NCBI GenBank assembly: GCA_900768705.1 | Contig: CAAGEB010000151.1 | Coordinates: 1 to 34,489 of the forward strand | Length of the DNA: 34,489 nucleotides | Reading direction: 5' to 3' | Origin: Oscillospiraceae bacterium | Lineage (GTDB): Bacteria > Bacillota > Clostridia > Oscillospirales > Ruminococcaceae | Shown here: positions 30,112 to 34,489 of the stretch, piece after piece | Numbering within the stretch: the first letter of the stretch is position 1 | How the letters are laid out: every line of letters starts with the position of its first letter | Program-made: the position numbers and the translations under genes | Notes under the pieces: model-generated | Told to the model about the DNA's origin: nothing | Database searches by the model: none | The model's input: the letters and a program-made list of their open reading frames with translations, nothing else

Positions 30112-30147
30112 CACATTTTTTTCCCAAAGTGACATTTGCAAAAATTT

Positions 30148-30579
30148 TTATACAAGATTGAGGTTTTTTGCAACGCTGTACACAAATTCGGAGCGATATC
30201 TGTTCCAAGTCCTTTTTGCGGGTCCCGAATCCTTGCTTGGCTGGCTGCGATAACAGCAGAAATATTCATAGCTGTGAAATGCTTCAAGCGGCTGAAATTT
30301 TTCGGCATTTGGTTTTGAATACTTGCCTTTCATGTACATTACAGTCTGCTCTACCGCCTGACAGCGTTTGCCGAGAGATTCACGCTTCAAGGCTTTTGAC
30401 TCTGTCGGTGATCCGATTCCGCTCTGGTGAGGTTGCCCGTCACTGCAAGGAGAACTGTACAAAATATCGTCATACTCTTCCTGCATATTTTCATAGTCTT
30501 TTATGAGGTTTACCATGCTTATGTACAAGTAATGCCGAAGCCAGAACGGGTTATTTTTTGTTTGCTGATAATTGCGCAA
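30148..30579 (-). CDS. RinA-like late transcription activator, 143 aa
   Basis: The protein starts MRNYQQTKNNPFWLRHYLYI and ends RTWNRYRSEFVYSVAKNLNL followed by V. This is the C-terminal HTH form of RinA/DUF722-type sigma-like phage regulators. It is the last early gene and sits just before the late promoter and terminase genes, the usual place of the late activator. Confidence 0.8.
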   Translation of the reverse strand: MRNYQQTKNNPFWLRHYLYISMVNLIKDYENMQEEYDDILYSSPCSDGQPHQSGIGSPTESKALKRESLGKRCQAVEQTVMYMKGKYSKPNAEKFQPLEAFHSYEYFCCYRSQPSKDSGPAKRTWNRYRSEFVYSVAKNLNLV

Positions 30580-30610
30580 CGTTCTCCCTCCTTAGGTCGT
30601 GTCTAAAATT

Positions 30611-31033
30611 TTACGGATTTTCGGCTTTTCCGAGCAGTTCGGGGTTATCGTGAATGTTGCCGATGACCTCGATGTCCTTTGATTTATAAATATCAAGGAC
30701 AAAACAGTTAACGCCTTTGCTGTTAACTAATTCATATCTGCAAAGCTCATAAACGACCTTGTAAATTAGATTGCTGTATTTGGTCAGGGAAACAATATCC
30801 CCCTCAAAAATCCTCACGCCGTTCTTGTCGGTCAAGCCTGTGTATTGTCCGACAGTTTCGGGAATAACCTCACACCATAAGCCGTCAATGTTTTTGTCAT
30901 CGGAAATAATGATTATCTGCGGCTTTTCTTCTCTTTCCCCGAAAAAGTCCCAATTGTACGGACTGTAAGCGCCCTCAATCCATTCTCCGTTGTCTTTCCG
31001 CTTTCCACGGTACAATCCCATGTTTTCACGCAT
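30611..31033 (-). CDS. YopX-family protein, 140 aa
   Basis: The ATG at 31033 is chosen because GGAG lies 8 bases before it. GLYRGKRKDNGEWIEGAYSP, GQYTGLTDKNGVRIFEGDIV and VIGNIHDNPELL are the YopX (PF09643) signature stretches. Function is unknown. YopX proteins are common in Bacillota phages. It overlaps the SpoVT-like gene by 8 bp. Confidence 0.9.
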   Translation of the reverse strand: MRENMGLYRGKRKDNGEWIEGAYSPYNWDFFGEREEKPQIIIISDDKNIDGLWCEVIPETVGQYTGLTDKNGVRIFEGDIVSLTKYSNLIYKVVYELCRYELVNSKGVNCFVLDIYKSKDIEVIGNIHDNPELLGKAENP

Positions 31034-31370
31034 TATCTTCACGCTCCTTTCTGAGAATTATACTTGCATCACTTACGTTTATGCTTATGACATCACCGTA
31101 ATTTATCCCCAAAGGTTGCCTTACATCTTTCGGAATATGTATTCTTCCCAAATCGTCTATCCTTCTTTCGCAAACCTTGACACTCGGCACGATAACACCG
31201 TTTTCAAGAAGATAATCTGCAACCATTTCCGAAATGGAAACAGTTCTGTCCGTTGCCGAATTGAAATGATGATTTTCCTTGACGATACGCTTAACATCTT
31301 CCAATGACCTATCATATGCAAGGCGTGTGCCTGTTTCGATAAGCTCAATCAGCCTTTCCCTTTCAGTCAT
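31026..31370 (-). CDS. AbrB/SpoVT-type DNA-binding protein, 114 aa
   Basis: The C-terminal 45 residues (RRIDDLGRIHIPKDVRQPLG and GDVISINVSDASIILRK) form a swapped-hairpin AbrB-like DNA-binding domain. The N-terminal 60 residues are a helical extension. It is a probable dimeric transition-state-like regulator of phage or host genes. It is coupled by 4-bp overlap to the preceding zinc-ribbon gene. Confidence 0.85.
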   Translation of the reverse strand: MTERERLIELIETGTRLAYDRSLEDVKRIVKENHHFNSATDRTVSISEMVADYLLENGVIVPSVKVCERRIDDLGRIHIPKDVRQPLGINYGDVISINVSDASIILRKEREDNA

Positions 31371-31633
31371 TCAACATCACCCCAATCGAAAGCCTGTCCG
31401 CAATGCTGACAATGATTAGGTCTTAGGCAGGGATTATTTACCTCAGGTTCATCTCCGATATGGTGCTTGCAATCCGGACAATAATAGAAAGCGTGTGTGT
31501 GCGTATGATCGCTTATAGGCTTTACCTTTATCCGCTTGCTTATAGCTTCTTCGATAAACTCTTTGGGAAAGTAACCAACATTACCGTTGATATTCAGCAT
31601 ATAGCCTTCTTTACTCGGCTTGCCTATTGTCAT
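31367..31633 (-). CDS. Zinc-ribbon protein, 88 aa
   Basis: The first half is a beta-rich stretch (MTIGKPSKEGYMLNINGNVG). The second half holds a four-cysteine zinc ribbon, YYCPDCKHH and HCQHCGQAFDWG, with an HTHTHAF histidine cluster before it. One of several small metal-binding genes in this part of the early operon. Function unknown. Confidence 0.75.
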   Translation of the reverse strand: MTIGKPSKEGYMLNINGNVGYFPKEFIEEAISKRIKVKPISDHTHTHAFYYCPDCKHHIGDEPEVNNPCLRPNHCQHCGQAFDWGDVE

Positions 31634-31932
31634 TTATTTTTCATCTCCTCGCTAATATATTTTTCGTAGGCTTCTGGGTATGTAATGCCGATATCAGCCT
31701 TCACCATAATCTCTTCGACTGAAAGTGCCTTTAAGCACTCTGCAGCCTCGATTAAGCCTATAGGTGTGACGAGGAGCTTTTTAACCTCTCCGTAAGTTTT
31801 TGCGCCGCCCCAAAAGTGTATGCCGCTGGGTATGAGATAGCTGTCACCATACTCATTCTTGAAACACAGCTCCCCAGCTTCGCTTTTGAAAAATCCTATA
31901 GGGCAGTCTTCAAGTTTTACTTTGTTTGGCAT
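31630..31932 (-). CDS. Hypothetical early protein, 100 aa
   Basis: The ATG at 31932 follows AAAGGA. A much longer frame upstream overlaps another gene and is rejected. The product begins MPNKVKLEDCPIGFFKSEAG, contains GDSYLIPSGIHFWGGAK and ends with a charged helix. It overlaps the previous gene by 23 bp and the next by 4 bp. Not assigned to a family. Confidence 0.75.
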   Translation of the reverse strand: MPNKVKLEDCPIGFFKSEAGELCFKNEYGDSYLIPSGIHFWGGAKTYGEVKKLLVTPIGLIEAAECLKALSVEEIMVKADIGITYPEAYEKYISEEMKNK

Positions 31933-32224
31933 TGTCAGACATCCTTTCACCATAACTACAAAAATCGTTATCTGTTTCCCAAGTGTGCTGTTCACCGCAA
32001 TCACATTCGTAAAACATAGCGCAATCCTCGCTGCCTCTCCATCTGCATTCATTACAGCGCACCACTTCGACCACATCGGCGGCGGGAATGCTTCTGACGA
32101 ATTCCTCAGCGACTGACAAGGCTTCATTCATCCCTCTTACAAAGGATTCATTCGTAAGTTCCTGTATCCTGTGTCCTAAGGCTTTTACAATCTGACCTCG
32201 CTCTATGAATTCTTTATTTATCAT
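31910..32224 (-). CDS. Cys-rich early protein, 104 aa
   Basis: The N-terminal half is helical (MINKEFIERGQIVKALGHRI). The C-terminal half has the VVRCNECRWRG and CDCGEQHTWETDNDFCSYGE zinc-binding pattern that also occurs in the two genes upstream. It is probably a structural zinc protein of unknown function. It overlaps both neighbours. Confidence 0.75.
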   Translation of the reverse strand: MINKEFIERGQIVKALGHRIQELTNESFVRGMNEALSVAEEFVRSIPAADVVEVVRCNECRWRGSEDCAMFYECDCGEQHTWETDNDFCSYGERMSDNAKQSKT

Positions 32225-32825
32225 AAACCCTCCTGTTCCATTTTTCGGTTAACTCATTCTTCTTAGCTGTTTCGTCATCATCTGTAAAAGAAACAACATA
32301 TGGATAAGCGCCGCAGGCCTGGCACTCAATAGTCATAATACGCTCAGTTAAGATGCGCATCGGAGTTTTGTAGTATCCGTCAATGATATATCGGCGTGTA
32401 GCACAGCCGCAATCATTACATTTGATACAAGCAGTATGAGTTGATATATTACCTTCAGGGATTTCTTCCTTGGATAAAATAGCTTCTCCTCCGCAAAACG
32501 GGCAGGGCAGTAACTTTATTTCATCCATTGCAATTCTTTCACCGTAACTACAAAAATCATTGACGTTTACGTTTGTATGCTCAATATTGTCAGTGTAGCT
32601 TCTTCTTAATGCGCAAATTCCGTCAGCGTGTTCATCAATAATATTTGCGGCATAAAGCACTTTTTCATTGTGAAAGTACTTGCAATCCTTACAGTGCACA
32701 ACAGGCGCTACATCTTTACTGATAAACTGCTCACAAGGTTCTGCTGTTTCCAAATCTCTCCCAAAATGCTCTATCTTGTAGCATATTTCGTGATGAATGC
32801 ACTCGGAACAACTACTTTTAGCCAT
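32214..32825 (-). CDS. Fusion of a Cys-rich protein with a Lar-like restriction-alleviation domain, 203 aa
   Basis: The start MAKSSCSECIHHEICYKIEH follows AAAGGAGAGCTGACA. Residues 1-105 end in NDFCSYGER, like the C-terminus of the separate neighbouring proteins. Directly after it comes MDEIKLLPCPFCGGEAIL, the normal start of Lar-type (PF14354) proteins, through to EKWNRRVYDK. Two ordinarily separate genes have thus been joined by loss of a stop. Lar relatives in phages lower host type I restriction. Here this is a family-based inference, and the Lar part has extra CxxC pairs. Confidence 0.75.
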   Translation of the reverse strand: MAKSSCSECIHHEICYKIEHFGRDLETAEPCEQFISKDVAPVVHCKDCKYFHNEKVLYAANIIDEHADGICALRRSYTDNIEHTNVNVNDFCSYGERIAMDEIKLLPCPFCGGEAILSKEEIPEGNISTHTACIKCNDCGCATRRYIIDGYYKTPMRILTERIMTIECQACGAYPYVVSFTDDDETAKKNELTEKWNRRVYDK

Positions 32826-33210
32826 TGTCAGCTCTCCTTTCCCCATACCCGCAGAAAAAGTCGCCCCGCATATCAATAAAGCAAAGCTTCTGCTTCTCAA
32901 TATAGCACAAAGGGCAGTCACTCATAAGCCGATGAATGCAGTCCTCACAGCGCACAAGCTCCTCCGCAATAGGCGGCTTCTTGTATTCATGTCCGAAAAC
33001 GTAGTGGCTCATAAGCATCTGATTGCACTTCCCGCAGAAATGCAGCTTTGTCCCTGCATCGACACGTGTAAATTTTTCTTCCGGTCCGCTGCCTCTCTCG
33101 GTAATGCTTCTTGATTGAAACATTCTGATCTCTGTGCAGTCAAGGTCATTTGCTGTATCTATCTTACATCCGCATCTGTTGCAGATGTATTTCCCGCTTC
33201 TTTTAGCCAT
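32818..33210 (-). CDS. Multi-zinc-ribbon protein, 130 aa
   Basis: The sequence has CNRCGCKID near the start, FCGKCNQML in the middle, VRCEDCIHR and DFFCGYGERR at the end, three or more metal sites. Its start context (GCTGACAATGGCTAAAAG) is the same 18 bases as that of the next gene, suggesting duplication. It overlaps that gene by 8 bp. Function unknown. Confidence 0.75.
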   Translation of the reverse strand: MAKRSGKYICNRCGCKIDTANDLDCTEIRMFQSRSITERGSGPEEKFTRVDAGTKLHFCGKCNQMLMSHYVFGHEYKKPPIAEELVRCEDCIHRLMSDCPLCYIEKQKLCFIDMRGDFFCGYGERRADNG

Positions 33211-33212
33211 TG

Positions 33213-33401
33213 TCAGCCCTCCCTTGTTTTTTCAATTGATATACCGCACAAAGGGCAAAATTTGAATTGTGTCAGCGCATCAATTTCAGGCGAATGATAC
33301 GCCACAGTCCCGTCAAGATATAATCCGCAGTTATGGCAGTGGAATTTGTAACCTTCTCGCTCCTGCTCCTGCTTCTCCGAAACGCCGTCAAGCTTTATCA
33401 T
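33213..33401 (-). CDS. Small zinc-ribbon protein, 62 aa
   Basis: The protein has HCHNCGLYL near residue 22 and FCPLCGISIEK near the end, a compact four-cysteine zinc ribbon with a linker of about 25 residues. It overlaps the MazG-like gene stop by 4 bp. No further family assigned. Confidence 0.75.
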   Translation of the reverse strand: MIKLDGVSEKQEQEREGYKFHCHNCGLYLDGTVAYHSPEIDALTQFKFCPLCGISIEKTREG

Positions 33402-33730
33402 ACATCTCCCGCCTTTCTGTGCTGCGATCTGTCAGCGTCGAACCCGTCGGGATAACGTTTCATCAGTTTATCAATGTTCATTGTTGCGATATCATCCAAA
33501 TACCAACCGTTAGCGGTGCAATATTCAGCGATAAACCATAACAGATCGCCCAATTCTTTCATAGCGTGCGTTTCGTCAAATTCGTGACCTTGATATATTT
33601 TCTGATATAGGGAATGTAATTCCCCGATTTCACCGACCATACCGTGCAGCGCGTGATCTGTAGTTCCAGCCTTTCCAAAATCTTTGTTTATTGTTCGTGC
33701 TGCCGCCTGCTGATATTCGTTTATTGTCAT
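33398..33730 (-). CDS. MazG-like nucleotide pyrophosphohydrolase, 110 aa
   Basis: The ATG at 33730 is preferred because GGAGG lies ahead of it. The metal-binding pattern GMVGEIGELHSLY (EIGE) followed by KELGDLLWFIA (ELGD) is that of the all-alpha MazG/NTP-PPase superfamily. Such enzymes hydrolyse nucleoside triphosphates, lowering dUTP or alarmone-type nucleotides during infection. It lies at the start of the Cys-rich gene block. Confidence 0.85.
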   Translation of the reverse strand: MTINEYQQAAARTINKDFGKAGTTDHALHGMVGEIGELHSLYQKIYQGHEFDETHAMKELGDLLWFIAEYCTANGWYLDDIATMNIDKLMKRYPDGFDADRSQHRKAGDV

Positions 33731-33878
33731 TTTCGTAAAACCTCCGTATTTCAAAAATAACGGCGTTTTCAGTGGGTTTTATTTTATGGGTATAATCTCA
33801 CCACCACAACCATAAAAACGCCGTGTGCGTTAATTTCAAACGTTTTCGTGACTATATGTCAGCTGGATATGATTATTG

Positions 33879-34220
33879 CTATATCTCTTCGTATTTTAAA
33901 CATTCGTACATTGCGCCAAGAAAATCGCCGTTTGTCATTTTGCCGCTGCGCCCACGAACAAATCCCGATGGTCTGAAGCTATCGATAACGTCATTGATAA
34001 ATACTCGGTCGATAGCATATCGGATAGCTCTTTCAACGCGCTGTGGCGTTGTGTTGTGCTTTTCGGCGATATCAGGGTACAGCCTTTTAGTAATTGCGTA
34101 AATATAATTCTCGTCGGATTCAATCAAATTGACTGCTGTTTTGATATAAACAAATCCCTTCGTGCTGACAGGCATACCGATCTGTCTGAGTTTTTGGGAT
34201 ATCGTTTTTTCTGTAATCAT
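33879..34220 (-). CDS. Spo0A C-terminal-like DNA-binding protein, 113 aa
   Basis: The protein begins MITEKTISQKLRQIGMPVST. The stretch PDIAEKHNTTPQRVERAIRY is the recognition part of the Spo0A effector domain (PF08769), while GKMTNGDFLGAMYECLK matches its final helix. There is no receiver domain, so it would act without phosphorylation. It may bind 0A-box-like DNA and modify host developmental genes or phage genes. It overlaps the join-spanning gene by one base. Confidence 0.85.
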   Translation of the reverse strand: MITEKTISQKLRQIGMPVSTKGFVYIKTAVNLIESDENYIYAITKRLYPDIAEKHNTTPQRVERAIRYAIDRVFINDVIDSFRPSGFVRGRSGKMTNGDFLGAMYECLKYEEI

Positions 34221-34489
34221 TACAATCTTCCTTTCGATTTTAATCTCTCCATTTCGCTCTCGCTCAGCACCGTGACATTCAGGTGCAGCCGTCCAAAATC
34301 AATGCCGTATTTTTCGGTAATATAACGCTGCACATCAACATCGGACAGCCTTTCCCCGAAAACAGGAGGCATATCTATCAATGCAATGATATCGTCGTAT
34401 AATTTGCATATCTTGTCGGCGTGCCATTTGCGGCGGTGAAGCACGAGCAATACAGCCGATACAACCGACCTTGCTGCTTCATCAGCCGC
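34220..34489 (-). CDS. Hypothetical phage protein, C-terminal part (continues at 182-1)
   Basis: This is the downstream portion of the gene that begins at 182 on the circle. The part unique to this end (34220-34370) encodes the C-terminal 50 residues, ending SEMERLKSKGRL. The rest (34371-34489) duplicates 1-119. An apparent start inside (MLVLHRRKW) is an artefact of cutting the circle here. The complete protein is 110 aa. No family recognised. Confidence 0.85.
   Translation of the reverse strand, partial: AADEAARSVVSAVLLVLHRRKWHADKICKLYDDIIALIDMPPVFGERLSDVDVQRYITEKYGIDFGRLHLNVTVLSESEMERLKSKGRL
34371..34489. repeat. Terminal direct repeat, right copy (circle overlap)
   Basis: These bases are identical to 1-119. 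See the left copy. One of the two must be removed to obtain the real circle. Confidence 0.95.

Noticed and set aside
29935..30141. 68-codon minus-strand frame upstream of the terminase genes
   Set aside because: Its translation is determined by the stems of a structured RNA region and a terminator, with no ribosome binding site; treated as noncoding RNA.
1..34489. 119-base end repeat as a true phage terminal redundancy
   Set aside because: The repeat lies within a gene that is continuous over the join and not next to a packaging site, so assembler overlap of a circle is simpler. Coverage data would settle it.

Overview
The window is a temperate tailed-phage (siphovirus-type) genome. Its first 119 bases (1-119) recur exactly as its last 119 (34371-34489), and one gene reads without interruption across the join. 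It is therefore best read as a closed circle of 34,370 bp whose ends overlap through assembly. The gene families (A118-type head and connector proteins, PF06152-like minor capsid protein, Gp15-like tail protein, RinA-like activator, YopX, SpoVT/AbrB, large serine recombinase, BC1881, a Spo0A C-terminal-like protein) and strong AGGAGG ribosome binding sites point to a Bacillota host. I infer a gut Clostridia/Oscillospiraceae (Ruminococcus-like) host from the overall style, not from a marker gene.

Layout: almost everything is on the minus strand. Reading with transcription from the switch near 8.7 kb are a Cro-like gene and small early genes (8.5-6.4 kb). Next come a PP-loop/PAPS-reductase-like protein and a replication-recombination block: a Sak4-like ATPase, a DUF669 SSB-like protein, an ERCC4 nuclease, a VapE primase/helicase, and GTTACAAAG repeats around an AT-rich segment. 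Crossing the circle join are a Spo0A-C-like protein, MazG, a cluster of zinc-ribbon and Lar-like proteins, SpoVT/AbrB, YopX and a RinA-like late activator. Then follow a structured leader RNA with a late-type promoter, terminase small and large subunits, portal, minor head protein, scaffold, major capsid, four connector proteins, tail tube, chaperones, tape measure, tail tip proteins, holin and amidase. The late operon ends at a terminator near 11.9 kb.

The plus strand carries the lysogeny genes (repressor and ImmA-like metalloprotease, 8.8-9.4 kb), the serine integrase (10.3-11.9 kb) and two independently promoted cargo genes (7730-8026, and a KTSC gene at 24347-24559).

Two accessory systems stand out. 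(1) The minor head protein (25031-26770) has an AT-rich C-terminal extension with a His/Cys-dyad, clan-CD-like signature. It is followed one base later by a small gene closed by its own terminator. This is the arrangement of a phage-borne polymorphic toxin with its immunity gene, with the toxin built into a structural protein. (2) Between the lysogeny genes and the integrase is a self-contained cassette (about 9.5-10.2 kb). It has two tiny hydrophobic peptides and an HTH gene on one strand under a consensus promoter. A second consensus promoter faces it and would make an antisense RNA ending at a hairpin plus T-run, which is the layout of a type I toxin-antitoxin locus. No tRNA, rRNA, IS element, CRISPR array or reverse transcriptase was seen.
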